From Polaribacter aestuariivivens (GTDB lineage: Bacteria; Bacteroidota; Bacteroidia; Flavobacteriales; Flavobacteriaceae), in NCBI RefSeq assembly GCF_005885675.1, contig NZ_VANR01000005.1, positions 300,129 through 364,128 of the forward strand: 64,000 bases of DNA, given 5' to 3'. Shown here piece after piece: positions 1 to 9,282 of the stretch (positions are counted from its first letter, which is position 1; every line of letters begins with the position of its first letter). Under the pieces are notes generated by a model. That model ran no database searches. It saw only the letters and a program-made list of their open reading frames with translations, and had not been told where the DNA came from. The position numbers were made by a program, and so were the translations under genes.

Positions 1-267
1 GAATTGGCTTGGGAAAGAACTGACAATGTTTCTGATGTAGTTAAAATGGGAGATGTTTTAGATGTAAAATATTTTGGAATAGACCCAAGAACTCGTAAAG
101 AAAAAGTTTCTAGAAAAGCTTTGTTACCAAAACCAGAAGGTTATGTAGCAAGACCACCAAGAGATGACAAACGTTCTGGAGGACGTGATAACAGAGGAAG
201 AGATAATCGCGGACGTGACAACAGACGTGATGATAGAAAACCTAGAGAACCAAGAAAAGAAGATTAA
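1..267 (+). CDS. pnp: Polyribonucleotide nucleotidyltransferase, C-terminal fragment
   Basis: This is the 3' end of a gene that starts before the window; the frame is open from base 1. The fragment reads as the end of an S1 RNA-binding domain (pattern [12 protein letters not shown] followed by [10 protein letters not shown]). It is followed by a basic, low-complexity tail with repeated [10 protein letters not shown] units and an acidic end. Such Arg/Gly-rich tails after the S1 domain are usual for PNPase in Flavobacteria. PNPase is the phosphorolytic 3'-5' exoribonuclease of mRNA decay. A strong rho-independent terminator follows 24 bases downstream. Assignment rests on the S1 end and tail only; another S1 protein is possible but less likely. 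Confidence 0.8.
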   Translation, partial: ELAWERTDNVSDVVKMGDVLDVKYFGIDPRTRKEKVSRKALLPKPEGYVARPPRDDKRSGGRDNRGRDNRGRDNRRDDRKPREPRKED

Positions 268-290
268 TTTTTTCTTTTTATAAATATTTA

Positions 291-321
291 AAAATCGCCA
301 ATTAATATTGGCGATTTTTTT
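291..321 (+). terminator. Rho-independent terminator after pnp
   Basis: A perfect 9-base stem (ATCGCCAAT with ATTGGCGAT) is followed by a run of seven T. It lies between pnp and the folK fusion and should end the pnp transcript. Confidence 0.85.
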
Positions 322-377
322 ATGCTTTTTTGTTTCTTTGTATATATTTTTAACTTCACCGTTTTTAAAATCAATCT

Positions 378-1499
378 TTGAAAATACAACAAACCTCATT
401 TTTATCTTTAGGAACCAATCAAGGTAATAAATTGGAAAACCTACAAAAAGCAATATATTCAATTGCGAACAAAGTTGGTGATGTTTTAAAAATATCTTCT
501 GTTTATAAGACTGATTCTTGGGGCTTTAAGGGTAATGATTTTTTAAATATATGTATCAAAATATCCACTTATCAATCTCCGCAAAAACTCATAAAATCTT
601 TATTAAAAATTGAAGAAGAGTTAGGTAGACAAAGAAACGATTCTGGAGAATATCAAGATAGAAATATAGATATTGACATTCTATTATTTGGGCAAGAAAT
701 CATTTTATCTAAATCGCTAATTGTACCACATTCAAAAATGTTACAACGCAAGTTTGTTTTGGTTCCTTTGGCTGAAATCGCAAAGAACATAACACACCCA
801 GTAATACAAAAAACCATTTCATTTTGTTTACAAAACTGTAATGATTCGTCTAAAATTACTAAAATTAAAAACACTTTAATTCGTCCAATTCCAATTTCAG
901 AAAAATACAATTACATTGCTATTGAAGGAAATATTGGAGCTGGAAAAACATCATTAGCAAAAATGATGTCAAAAGATTTTAATGCCAAATTAGTTTTAGA
1001 ACGTTTTGCTGACAACCCATTTTTACCAAAATTTTATAAAGACAAAGAAAGGTATGCATTTCCTTTAGAAATGAGTTTTTTAGCCGATAGATATCAACAA
1101 TTGAGCGATGATTTAGCGCAGTTCGACTTATTTAAAAACTTTATTGTATCAGATTATTATATTTTTAAATCTCTAATATTTGCACAAGTAACACTCTCTA
1201 AAGATGAGTACTTACTTTACAGAAAAATGTTTAATTTAATGTACAAAGAAATCCAAAAGCCAGATTTGTATGTATATCTATATCAAAACACAGACAGGTT
1301 ATTAGAAAACATAAAAATCAGAGGGAGAAAATATGAGCAAAATATAACATCTGAATATTTAAAACAAATTCATGATGGATACCAATGCTTTATAAATACA
1401 CATAATGATTTAAATTTATTAATTGTAGACGTCTCTGAATTAGACTTCGTAAATCAAGAAAAAGATTATAAATTCATTATTGAAAAAATAAAAGCTTAA
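378..1499 (+). CDS. folK: Fused HPPK (folate synthesis) and deoxynucleoside kinase
   Basis: Two enzymes lie in one 373-residue chain. Residues about 5-135 are 6-hydroxymethyl-7,8-dihydropterin pyrophosphokinase: the start FLSLGTNQGN, the DRNIDIDILLFG segment (94-105) and PHSK nearby are its signatures. This enzyme makes the pyrophosphate ester used by dihydropteroate synthase. Residues about 178-373 are a deoxyadenosine/deoxyguanosine-type kinase with P-loop GNIGAGKT (184-191) and an ERF motif, which salvages deoxynucleosides. The start is TTG at 378; no ATG fits before the conserved HPPK start. The same fusion is common in Flavobacteriaceae. Both active sites look intact. Confidence 0.9.
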   Translation: MKIQQTSFLSLGTNQGNKLENLQKAIYSIANKVGDVLKISSVYKTDSWGFKGNDFLNICIKISTYQSPQKLIKSLLKIEEELGRQRNDSGEYQDRNIDIDILLFGQEIILSKSLIVPHSKMLQRKFVLVPLAEIAKNITHPVIQKTISFCLQNCNDSSKITKIKNTLIRPIPISEKYNYIAIEGNIGAGKTSLAKMMSKDFNAKLVLERFADNPFLPKFYKDKERYAFPLEMSFLADRYQQLSDDLAQFDLFKNFIVSDYYIFKSLIFAQVTLSKDEYLLYRKMFNLMYKEIQKPDLYVYLYQNTDRLLENIKIRGRKYEQNITSEYLKQIHDGYQCFINTHNDLNLLIVDVSELDFVNQEKDYKFIIEKIKA

Positions 1500-1514
1500 T
1501 TTAAAAAAAAATCA

Positions 1515-1522
1515 TATTTTTG
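1515..1522 (+). promoter_or_regulatory. Flavobacterial -7 box for the OmpA-family gene
   Basis: The sequence TATTTTTG fits the Bacteroidota -7 consensus TANNTTTG and lies 52 bases before the start codon of the OmpA-family gene. A convincing -33 TTG at the right spacing was not found. Confidence 0.4.
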
Positions 1523-1574
1523 CAAAATAAATAATTCCCCCGATTGTTGAATTAATAGTATATTTTATACAGAA

Positions 1575-3086
1575 ATGAGGAGAATTTTAATACCACTTTT
1601 ATTATTTGGTTGTTTAATATCAACCAAATCTTTTGGTCAATTTACTACAGACGAAATTACTTACGGAAACAGAATCGACTTAGAAAATAGCAATAGTTGG
1701 GCTTTTGGCGGTGGTTTGAGTAATTTTATCATGCATGGAGACTTACGTTCTATTGGAACTTCAGATGATACTAATTATTGGAACTTTGGAGGTTATTTTT
1801 ATATAGATAAAATGTTTAATCCTTTACTGGGTCTAGAAGGGAAACTTTTTTATACGCAAATGTCTGGAGGAGCACAGTATTTTAACTCAGACTTAGCAAA
1901 TCATGTTCCCTCATATGTTAATATAACAGATTCTTCTAGAGATAATTATGTTGGAGACTTAAATAATATGTTTTTTGAAGGTAGATCTTATGGATTAGAA
2001 TTAAACTTAATATTTAGTTTTTCTAATCTATATCAAACTACATCAACAAAATGGCATGCTGCAGGTTATTTTGGTATCGGTTACCAATTCTATAATTCAA
2101 GATTAGGGGAAAAATTAGCAAATGGTAGTACTAATTTTATACCAGATGCTGATTTTGGAAACAACCCTTCAAGAAATAGTAAAAATGATGCTACTTCTAT
2201 ATACCTATCTGCTCAATTTGGTTTAAAAAGAAGAATTACTAAAAGAATTGATTTAGAGTTTAGAACTGGTATGTATTTTAACTACGAAGACCACTTAGAT
2301 GCTGCAATTTCTAGAAAACAAGATTGGGAAACTTTCTTTGTGACAAGTTTAGGAGTTGCTGTAAAATTAGGAAAGAAAAAAGTTTTCACTATTTGGGGTG
2401 ATGAAGGTGGAGATAAAAGAGGTAAATTTAAAATTATTGATACCGATAAAGATGGTGTAATGGATCAATTAGATATTGAGCCAAATACACCTGCTGGAGT
2501 GATGGTTTATGGTAATGGTAAAGCTGTTGATTCTGATAAAGATGGAATACCAGATTATAAAGACAAATGTCCTTTAGAATATGGCCCTGAATCAAACGAA
2601 GGTTGTCCATTAAATATAGATTCTGATGGTGATGGAATTATGGATGGTAAAGATCTATGTCCTGCAACTCCTGGAACTGTAGAAAATAGAGGTTGTCCGA
2701 AACAAGAGGCTGGTAACCCTTCAAACATTAATCAACAAATTGCATTGTTAGCAGCTAGTATTTATTTTGATACAAATAGCGATAAAATTAAATCTATATC
2801 TTTTAACACTATTGATAAAATTGTATCTCTTATGAAAGAAGTACCAGATGTGAAGTTTGTTATTGAAGGTCATACAGATGATAGAAATAGTGACAGATAT
2901 AACTTATATTTATCTCAAAGAAGAGCAAATGCTGTTAGAAAGTATATGATACAACAAGGTATTCCTAACGAGAGATTAGAAGCTAAAGGTTATGGAGAAT
3001 CTAGACCTAAGTTTTCTAACGATAATGAAGGTGGAAGACAGTTGAACAGAAGAGTTGAAATTAAAGCTGCTGGATCATTAGATTAG
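1575..3086 (+). CDS. OmpA-family outer membrane protein with TSP3 repeats
   Basis: The 503-residue protein has a signal peptide (about 1-21, ending near SFG). A beta-barrel-like region follows to about 275, rich in aromatic residues and Gly. Three calcium-binding thrombospondin type 3-like repeats follow (DTDKDGVMDQLD, DSDKDGIPDYKD, DSDGDGIMDGKD), then a C-terminal OmpA peptidoglycan-binding domain (about 390-500; motif EGHTDDRNSDRYN). This is the usual 'barrel + TSP3 + OmpA' architecture of major Flavobacteriaceae envelope proteins. It anchors the outer membrane to peptidoglycan. It stands alone, between its own -7 box and its own terminator. Confidence 0.9.
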   Translation: MRRILIPLLLFGCLISTKSFGQFTTDEITYGNRIDLENSNSWAFGGGLSNFIMHGDLRSIGTSDDTNYWNFGGYFYIDKMFNPLLGLEGKLFYTQMSGGAQYFNSDLANHVPSYVNITDSSRDNYVGDLNNMFFEGRSYGLELNLIFSFSNLYQTTSTKWHAAGYFGIGYQFYNSRLGEKLANGSTNFIPDADFGNNPSRNSKNDATSIYLSAQFGLKRRITKRIDLEFRTGMYFNYEDHLDAAISRKQDWETFFVTSLGVAVKLGKKKVFTIWGDEGGDKRGKFKIIDTDKDGVMDQLDIEPNTPAGVMVYGNGKAVDSDKDGIPDYKDKCPLEYGPESNEGCPLNIDSDGDGIMDGKDLCPATPGTVENRGCPKQEAGNPSNINQQIALLAASIYFDTNSDKIKSISFNTIDKIVSLMKEVPDVKFVIEGHTDDRNSDRYNLYLSQRRANAVRKYMIQQGIPNERLEAKGYGESRPKFSNDNEGGRQLNRRVEIKAAGSLD

Positions 3087-3107
3087 CAATGTTTTATTAA
3101 TAAATAA

Positions 3108-3144
3108 AAAAAGAGACTGCTTTTAAAGTAGTCTCTTTTTTTTT
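3108..3144 (+). terminator. Terminator after the OmpA-family gene
   Basis: A stem AGAGACT/AGTCTCT with a short loop is followed by nine T. It lies between the OmpA gene and the convergent gldC. Confidence 0.85.
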
Positions 3145-3247
3145 ATCACAGAATTAAGAATTGATACTTGATTTTAATGAATAAAAAAAAGGCGAAACCA
3201 GATATAAGTTTACCTCTCTTTAAATAATAAAATAAATATCTTAAATA

Positions 3248-3586
3248 TTATTTTTTCTTAAGCTCTAATTTTTCGGCAAAGTATTCACAAAAATCACGCA
3301 TTGTATCACCCATTTTGGTATCATCTGTTGCGCGTTCAAAAGTATCTGCCATAGAAACTAACGTTTGATGATAAAATTGCTTCATCTCATCAACAGGCAT
3401 ATCTTTTGTCCATAAGTCCATTCGTAAAGTATCTTTCTTTTTATGATCCCAAACAGAAATCATAATAGATTTTGAAGATTCACTGTTTATCCCACCATCT
3501 TTGGCTGTCCAAGATATTTCCTCTGGAACTTTATTTTCGTCTAAACCAATTTTAAATTTTATTTCTGAAGTATGTTTTACTGACAT
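3248..3586 (-). CDS. gldC: Gliding motility protein GldC
   Basis: The 112-residue cytoplasmic protein matches GldC over its length, with characteristic stretches SEIKFKIGLDENKVPEEI, MRDFCEYFAEKL and a lysine-rich end. GldC is an accessory gliding protein; loss weakens but does not abolish gliding in Flavobacterium johnsoniae. Its start codon overlaps the stop codon of gldB (TAATG), so the two are translationally coupled and form one operon. No membrane segment is seen. Confidence 0.92.
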   Translation of the reverse strand: MSVKHTSEIKFKIGLDENKVPEEISWTAKDGGINSESSKSIMISVWDHKKKDTLRMDLWTKDMPVDEMKQFYHQTLVSMADTFERATDDTKMGDTMRDFCEYFAEKLELKKK

Positions 3587-4548
3587 TATTTTCTAGGTTT
3601 ATATTTAGATTCTTTAAACAAATCTGTTGCGTTTTTATTTAATAATTCCTGCAAAGATACATCATTATTATAATTCATATAAGATCGAACTATTTGCCAA
3701 CCAATGTATACACCAACTCTTCCTGGAGATAAATTATCATGTTCCATATAAAATTTAGAAAATGGTGCAACGTCTAAAAAACGTTGGTTCAAATTTGTAT
3801 CTGTACTAAATAATAGTTCTTTTTCTATAAAATAAGCCCAAATTTGCTCTTCATTATTTAAAACCCAATCATACTTATTTGCTTCAAATCCAATTTTTTC
3901 TTTATCTGAAATGGATGGTAAATACATGTCTAATAAATACATTTTTTTTCCTTCTTCAATCATTTTACTAATAAAGCTTCTGTTGTTTGATGGTATAATT
4001 TGTTTTGCTATAATAGCGTTTGCTGCATCAACAACAATATGATTTTTAGTATTATTTTCTTTAATATACTTAGGATAATCAGCATAAAACTTATGATTTT
4101 TTCCTAAGTAAACATCTAAAGAAACAATTAACAAACTATCTGCATAAAGTACCCTGCTATCATAATCTATATTGGTTAACATAGTTATAACCTTAGGTGA
4201 GTTAAATTTAGGGTTGTGATATTTTACGTGCTTAAAAAGTGACGTTAACTGTTCTTTTAAAGGAGTAATATTTTTATAAATTTTTTGAGTTTCTGCAAAT
4301 AATTCTTGTTCATCTTTACTATTAATTTTTGCAAGAGAAATACTATCTGTAATTTGTTGCGGAAAAAAATAAGGATACTTTTGTTTTATTTCTAGAAGAT
4401 TTTCTTTATTTGATGTATAAAAATCAACATCAAACCTTTCTACAGAAAATTGAACATCAACATTAGATACATCTACATTTTGTAAACCATCTTTTTTACA
4501 AGACATTATACCTAAGAAAACTAATAAAACAAATTGATAAAACCTCAT
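3586..4548 (-). CDS. gldB: Gliding motility lipoprotein GldB
   Basis: The 320-residue lipoprotein has a signal peptide ending in lipobox GIMSC (Cys17). It matches GldB, with SVERFDVDFY near the N-terminus and LSPGRVGVYIGWQIVRSYM near the C-terminus. GldB is required for gliding and associated T9SS function; its exact mechanism is not settled. It is the first gene of gldB-gldC and is divergent from nadE across only 59 bases, so the two operons share a short promoter region. Confidence 0.92.
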   Translation of the reverse strand: MRFYQFVLLVFLGIMSCKKDGLQNVDVSNVDVQFSVERFDVDFYTSNKENLLEIKQKYPYFFPQQITDSISLAKINSKDEQELFAETQKIYKNITPLKEQLTSLFKHVKYHNPKFNSPKVITMLTNIDYDSRVLYADSLLIVSLDVYLGKNHKFYADYPKYIKENNTKNHIVVDAANAIIAKQIIPSNNRSFISKMIEEGKKMYLLDMYLPSISDKEKIGFEANKYDWVLNNEEQIWAYFIEKELLFSTDTNLNQRFLDVAPFSKFYMEHDNLSPGRVGVYIGWQIVRSYMNYNNDVSLQELLNKNATDLFKESKYKPRK

Positions 4549-4607
4549 AAACTTTGTATATTGCTGATAGAATTATAGAACGTTAAAAATACTAAAATAG
4601 TTTATTA

Positions 4608-5396
4608 ATGAACACTGAAAAAGTTACAGATTATATTGTAAATTGGTTAAAAGATTATGCCTTAAATGCAAAAGTTAAAGGATTTGTTGTAGGAGTTTCT
4701 GGAGGTATTGATTCTGCACTAACTTCAACTTTATGTGCTAAAACTGGTTTACCAACTTTATGTGTAGAAATGCCTATTCATCAAGCACAAAGCCAAGTTA
4801 CAAGAGCAGAAGAACATATTAAACAATTAAAAGAAAAATTTTCGAATGTCACAGAGGTAAGAGTTGATTTAACATCAACTTTTGAAGATTTTAAAAATGT
4901 GGTTCCGGATGTAAAAACATCTGATAAAGTAAATTTATCTTTAGCAAATACTAGAGCTAGGTTACGAATGACTACCTTATACTATTTTGCTGGTTTACAT
5001 AGTTATTTAGTTGCAGGAACAGGAAATAAGGTAGAAGATTTTGGAGTTGGTTTTTACACAAAATATGGTGATGGTGGTGTGGATTTAAGTCCTATTGCAG
5101 ATTTAATGAAATCCGAAGTTTATAAATTAGCGGCCTATTTAAATGTTCCTAATTCAATTCAAAAAGCGCAACCTACAGATGGTTTATTTGGAGATAGTAG
5201 AACTGATGAAGATCAAATTGGAGCTTCATATGATGAGCTAGAATGGGCTATGGAAATGCAAGATCAAGGAAAAACCATCAACGATTTTTCTGGAAGAAAA
5301 CAGGAGGTTTTTAAAATTTATGAAAGATTAAATAGAATTAACCAACATAAAATGATTCCAATACCTGTTTGTGAAATTCCTAATGAATTAAAATAA
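4608..5396 (+). CDS. nadE: Ammonia-dependent NAD+ synthetase
   Basis: The 262-residue enzyme converts deamido-NAD to NAD with ATP and ammonia. The PP-loop motif SGGIDS is at residues 31-36. The later segments GTGNKVEDFGVGFYTKYGDGG and LSPIADLMKSEVY are diagnostic of NadE. The short length, without an N-terminal nitrilase-like glutaminase domain, shows it uses free ammonia. It is divergent from gldB. A terminator lies 15 bases downstream. Confidence 0.93.
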   Translation: MNTEKVTDYIVNWLKDYALNAKVKGFVVGVSGGIDSALTSTLCAKTGLPTLCVEMPIHQAQSQVTRAEEHIKQLKEKFSNVTEVRVDLTSTFEDFKNVVPDVKTSDKVNLSLANTRARLRMTTLYYFAGLHSYLVAGTGNKVEDFGVGFYTKYGDGGVDLSPIADLMKSEVYKLAAYLNVPNSIQKAQPTDGLFGDSRTDEDQIGASYDELEWAMEMQDQGKTINDFSGRKQEVFKIYERLNRINQHKMIPIPVCEIPNELK

Positions 5397-5410
5397 AACA
5401 CTGTAAAACA

Positions 5411-5450
5411 AAAATGCCTTCAGTTAAACTGAAGGCATTTTTATTTTTTT
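5411..5450 (+). terminator. Terminator after nadE
   Basis: A long perfect stem (AAATGCCTTCAGTT paired with AACTGAAGGCATTT) is followed by two T runs. It is symmetrical enough to work on both strands. Confidence 0.85.
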
Positions 5451-5459
5451 TGTAATTTG

Positions 5460-5591
5460 CTATAGCAAGTTGGCAGCTATCATCATTTTTTTTATTCTCA
5501 TATAAGCTCTTTTTTTTGAACCTTTAGAGATTTCAAAAGGTAATAAAATGAATAATTGAATGATTTTTAGTAGTTGTAAAATTCTTTTCAT
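5460..5591 (-). CDS. Possible small basic protein, 43 aa
   Basis: A short open frame with an ATG start and TAG stop lies in the nadE-dnaG gap. It encodes MKRILQLLKIIQLFILLPFE, then a basic, Lys/Arg-rich half ending IAANLL. The N-terminal half is an amphipathic or hydrophobic helix and the rest is cationic. A weak purine-rich AAAGAGAAAAA sits about 10-20 bases before the ATG. I do not recognise a family. It could be a small membrane-active peptide or a chance frame. Confidence 0.3.
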   Translation of the reverse strand: MKRILQLLKIIQLFILLPFEISKGSKKRAYMRIKKMMIAANLL

Positions 5592-5694
5592 AATCGTTTG
5601 GTTTTTCTCTTTAGCGGGTGCAATATACGTAAAAACTATTAATTATGTTAAAATTTCTATAGGGGAAAATACCCCTTTTTACAATTTAATAACA

Positions 5695-7698
5695 TTAAAC
5701 TACTCTGTTTAGCTTTCTAAACAGCTTCATTTTCAGGCCTGTATAATTTTTGATAGTTTCCAAATCTATCTGAACATCTTCTGTAGATTGCTTTACCAAC
5801 TCATCAATTTTCTTTCCAATTAAAACCCTTCTTAAATTAAAAACTGCGTCGTTTACTAATTTTGGTAACAACTCTAAAGCAGAAGTAACATAAATATTTT
5901 TACTCTCCCAATTACTTAATTGATGTTTTTCTTCATCCATTAAAATAGAAGTTACTGTTGTGGCAATAATTTTATCTTCATGATTTATTAGCGCATCTAA
6001 ATCTAATTTTTGAAACTGGTTTAAATGGTGAATTATCTCTACATAAATATTTTGAAAAACAGTATTTGTAAATTCAATTTCATCTTCTTGTAATTGTACA
6101 TAAATTTCAGCAGAAACTAAATTCGAATATTTTTTATGGGTAATGGTTACTCTACCATCTTCATCTATATTTTCAATATCTTCAATAAAATCTGCCTCTT
6201 CATTGCCAAATAATAGTAAAATTCTAATTATTTCTTTTTCTAAAATAGATAATTGATCTATTTTTTCAATTGCAACTTTTCCTTTTACCACTCCCATTTG
6301 AGCTTGTTCTTGCTCTAAAAAATATTCTGGTGGTGGCTCATTTGGGTCTTGTTGAGAAAATTGTTGCTTTTTAGCTATTTTATTTTTTTCTTGAATATCT
6401 TTTTTAAGCAGTTGTGCTAATTCACTAAACAAAACACGTTCAGAAATATCCATAATACGCGCACATTCTTGCACGTATACTTCTCTTTTGATGCCGTCTG
6501 GAATTTTAGAAATACTTGTAACAATGTCTCTAATTACACCCGCTTTTTTTATGGGATCGTTATTAGAATCTTGTAATAAAAGTGATACTTTAAAATTAAT
6601 AAAGTCTTGTGCTTTGTCTTCTAAATATTCTTTTAATTCGGTAGTTGAATGTGCTTTTGCAAAACTATCTGGATCTTCTCCATCTGGAAATTGTACCACT
6701 TTCACGTTCAATCCTTGTTCGAGAATTAAATCGATTCCACGAATGGAAGCTCTAACACCTGCAGCATCACCATCAAAAAGTACGGTTATATTTTTTGTTA
6801 ACCTGTTTACCAAACGAATTTGATCTGAGGTTAATGCAGTTCCTGAAGAGGCAACCACATTTTCTACACCAGATTGATGAAAAGAAATAACATCTGTATA
6901 CCCTTCCACCAAATAACAATTGTCTTGTTTAGCGATTTCTTTTTTTGCTTGATATAAACCATATAAGATTTTACTCTTGTGATAAATATCGCTTTCTGGT
7001 GAATTTAAATATTTTGCAGCTTTTTTATCCGCGGTTAAAATTCGTCCTCCAAAACCTAAAATACGACCAGACATAGAATGTATAGGAAACATTACACGTC
7101 CTTTAAAACGATCGAATTGTTTGTTTTCTTTTACAATGGTTAAACCTGTAGAAGCTAAATACTTTAAGCCGTAACCTTTTGCTAAAGCTGCGTTTGTAAA
7201 ACCATCCCATTCGTCTAAACAATATCCTAATTCAAATGTTTTTATAGTATCATTTGTAAAACCACGTTCTTTGAAATAAGAAAGTCCGATTGCTTTTCCT
7301 TTGTTGGTGTTTAGCATGGTTTCGTGAAAATAATCTTTGGCAAATTTAGAGACCAAAAACATACTTTCTCGCTCATTCATCTGTGCTTTTTCTTCAGATG
7401 TTTGCTCGGTTTCTTCTATTTCAATATTGTACTTTTTGGCTAACCACCTTAAAGCTTCTGGATAAGTATAATGTTCGTGTTCCATTAAAAATGAAACTGC
7501 GTTTCCTCCTTTTCCTGTTGAAAAATCTTTCCAAATTTGTTTTACAGGTGAAACCATAAATGAAGGTGATTTTTCGTCTACAAAAGGACTCAAGCCTTTG
7601 AAGTTACTTCCTGCTTTTTTCAGTTGTACAAATTCGCCAATTACCTCTTCTACTCTCGCAGATTCGAAAACTCGGTCTATAGTACTTCTTGAAATCAT
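5695..7698 (-). CDS. dnaG: DNA primase
   Basis: The 667-residue replication primase makes RNA primers for both strands. The N-terminal domain has the CHC2-type context (FKGLSPF, PSFMVSP, GGNAVSFLM), but all four zinc ligands are replaced: Ser37, Val40, Asp58 and Thr61. The DnaG catalytic core follows, with YLNSPE, a Toprim segment VEGYTDVIS and LFDGDAAG. A long C-terminal helicase-binding region completes it. Loss of the zinc site appears typical of Flavobacteriaceae DnaG, so the gene is read as functional. It lies downstream of clpX but separated by a terminator. Confidence 0.93.
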   Translation of the reverse strand: MISRSTIDRVFESARVEEVIGEFVQLKKAGSNFKGLSPFVDEKSPSFMVSPVKQIWKDFSTGKGGNAVSFLMEHEHYTYPEALRWLAKKYNIEIEETEQTSEEKAQMNERESMFLVSKFAKDYFHETMLNTNKGKAIGLSYFKERGFTNDTIKTFELGYCLDEWDGFTNAALAKGYGLKYLASTGLTIVKENKQFDRFKGRVMFPIHSMSGRILGFGGRILTADKKAAKYLNSPESDIYHKSKILYGLYQAKKEIAKQDNCYLVEGYTDVISFHQSGVENVVASSGTALTSDQIRLVNRLTKNITVLFDGDAAGVRASIRGIDLILEQGLNVKVVQFPDGEDPDSFAKAHSTTELKEYLEDKAQDFINFKVSLLLQDSNNDPIKKAGVIRDIVTSISKIPDGIKREVYVQECARIMDISERVLFSELAQLLKKDIQEKNKIAKKQQFSQQDPNEPPPEYFLEQEQAQMGVVKGKVAIEKIDQLSILEKEIIRILLLFGNEEADFIEDIENIDEDGRVTITHKKYSNLVSAEIYVQLQEDEIEFTNTVFQNIYVEIIHHLNQFQKLDLDALINHEDKIIATTVTSILMDEEKHQLSNWESKNIYVTSALELLPKLVNDAVFNLRRVLIGKKIDELVKQSTEDVQIDLETIKNYTGLKMKLFRKLNRVV

Positions 7699-7769
7699 TT
7701 ATTATTTGTTTGGAAAAGTAATGACAAATATAAGAATTAGAACCCTTATTTTTTGAAATTCATAAAATG

Positions 7770-7802
7770 AAAAACCTCAAAGTTTTAAAATCTTTGAGGT
7801 TA
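7770..7802 (-). terminator. Terminator downstream of clpX
   Basis: The stem AACCTCAAAG/CTTTGAGGTT has its T run on the minus strand. It lies between the clpX stop and the dnaG start, so dnaG probably has its own promoter. Confidence 0.7.
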
Positions 7803-7855
7803 GTATGTATTCTAAAAGTTGTTTTTACGAACTTCCTCTTTTTAGCTTACAATAT

Positions 7856-7914
7856 GCGTTAAGGATTGAGCAATTGTTTGAGCTCTTTTTTGTCTTTTAC
7901 AAAAAAAGCGAGTG
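7856..7914 (+). repeat. Dispersed intergenic repeat, copy 1
   Basis: The segment GCGTT...GATTG...GCAATTGTTTGAGCTCTTTTTTGT...AAAAAAAGCGAGTG recurs in inverted orientation at 38094-38148. It sits in the clpX-dnaG gap and resembles the GCGTT-ended REP-like elements common between Flavobacteriaceae genes. The rest of this 274-base gap holds a terminator and a 'TTTCGACTGCGCTC' intergenic motif. Confidence 0.65.
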
Positions 7915-7972
7915 TCTTTCGACTGCGCTCAATATAAACTTCAGCCTGACCTTAAAGGTGGAGCCAAAAAAA

Positions 7973-9211
7973 TTAAGAAGCAGCTCTCAACTTTTTTAAT
8001 GTTGTATTCGTCAATTTTGCTTCTGCGTATTCTTTGGTTACGTTAAATTCTTTTTCGTTAGAACTTGGTAAATCAAACATTGCATCTGTAAAAATAGCTT
8101 CACATAAAGAGCGTAAACCTCTTGCACCTAATTTATACTCTACTGCTTTTTCTACGATATAATTTAATGCTTCTTCTTCAATAGTAAAAGCGACATCGTC
8201 CATTGTAAATAGCTTGGAATATTGCTTGATTATTGAATTTTTAGGCTCTGTTAAAATGGCTCTTAACGTTGTTGCATCCAAAGGATTCATGTAACTTAAA
8301 ACCGGTAAACGTCCAATAATTTCTGGAATTAAACCAAATGCTTTTAAGTCTGATGGAATGATGTATTGCAACAAGTTTTCCTCATCAACTTTATCATCAT
8401 CTAATGAAGCACTAAAACCTACAGCTTGCATATTTAAACGCTTGCTGATAATTTTTTCGATTCCTGAAAATGCGCCTCCAGCAATAAATAAAATTTCTTT
8501 TGTATCTACTTCTACAAATTTTTGTTCAGGATGTTTTCTACCACCTTTTGGAGCGACATTTACAACAGTTCCTTCTAATAATTTTAACAATGCTTGTTGT
8601 ACTCCTTCTCCAGAAACATCTCTAGTGATTGATGGATTGTCTCCTTTTCTGGCAATTTTATCAATTTCATCTATAAAAACAATACCTCTTTGTGCTTTTT
8701 CTACATCATAATCTGCTGCTTGTAAAAGTCTGCTTAAAATGCTTTCTACGTCTTCACCTACATAACCTGCTTGTGTTAAAACGGTAGCATCTACAATTGA
8801 AAAAGGAACGTTTAACATTTTTGCAATTGTTTTTGCTACCAATGTTTTTCCTGTTCCAGTTTCTCCTACTAAAACAATGTTCGATTTTTCGATTTCTACT
8901 TCGTCTTCATCATTTTTTGTTTGTAATAATCTTTTGTAATGATTATAAACAGCAACAGCCATAGAACGTTTTGTTTCGTTTTGTCCTATGATATATTGAT
9001 CTAAAAATTCTTTAATTTCTAGAGGTTTTTTTAGCGTTAAATCTTTAGATAGATTGCTTGTTTTTGATTCAGAAATTTCTTCTTCTACAATTCCATGAGC
9101 TTGCTCTATACATTTATCACAAATGTGAGCATCCATTCCTGCAATTAGCAAATCGGTTTCTGCTTTTTTTCGTCCGCAAAACGAACATTCTAAATTTTCT
9201 TCTTTTGACAT
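7973..9211 (-). CDS. clpX: ATP-dependent Clp protease ATP-binding subunit ClpX
   Basis: This is a 412-residue AAA+ unfoldase that feeds substrates to ClpP. The N-terminal zinc-binding domain has Cys9, Cys12, Cys31 and Cys34. Walker A is GETGTGKT (116-123) and Walker B is [10 protein letters not shown]. The pore-loop and sensor regions of ClpX ([26 protein letters not shown]) are present. It follows clpP on the same strand with a 71-base gap. The order tig-clpP-clpX is a classic proteostasis cluster. Confidence 0.96.
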   Translation of the reverse strand: MSKEENLECSFCGRKKAETDLLIAGMDAHICDKCIEQAHGIVEEEISESKTSNLSKDLTLKKPLEIKEFLDQYIIGQNETKRSMAVAVYNHYKRLLQTKNDEDEVEIEKSNIVLVGETGTGKTLVAKTIAKMLNVPFSIVDATVLTQAGYVGEDVESILSRLLQAADYDVEKAQRGIVFIDEIDKIARKGDNPSITRDVSGEGVQQALLKLLEGTVVNVAPKGGRKHPEQKFVEVDTKEILFIAGGAFSGIEKIISKRLNMQAVGFSASLDDDKVDEENLLQYIIPSDLKAFGLIPEIIGRLPVLSYMNPLDATTLRAILTEPKNSIIKQYSKLFTMDDVAFTIEEEALNYIVEKAVEYKLGARGLRSLCEAIFTDAMFDLPSSNEKEFNVTKEYAEAKLTNTTLKKLRAAS

Positions 9212-9282
9212 TTAATTGGTTTTTGGTTGATAGTTTTTGGTTGTTGGCTATAAACCATCAACAAAAAACTAAAAACTAATAA
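9212..9282. repeat. TTTTTGGTTG-type low-complexity inverted repeat
   Basis: The gap between clpP and clpX consists of TTTTTGGTTGATAG/TTTTTGGTTGTTGG units facing complementary CATCAACAAAAAACTAAAAAC units. It can form a hairpin. A closely similar segment lies at 38541-38612 before rsmI. Confidence 0.6.

Noticed and set aside
124..462. Open frame on the minus strand across the pnp-folK junction
   Set aside because: It overlaps two genes and a terminator and has no family resemblance; it is a shadow of AT-rich coding DNA.
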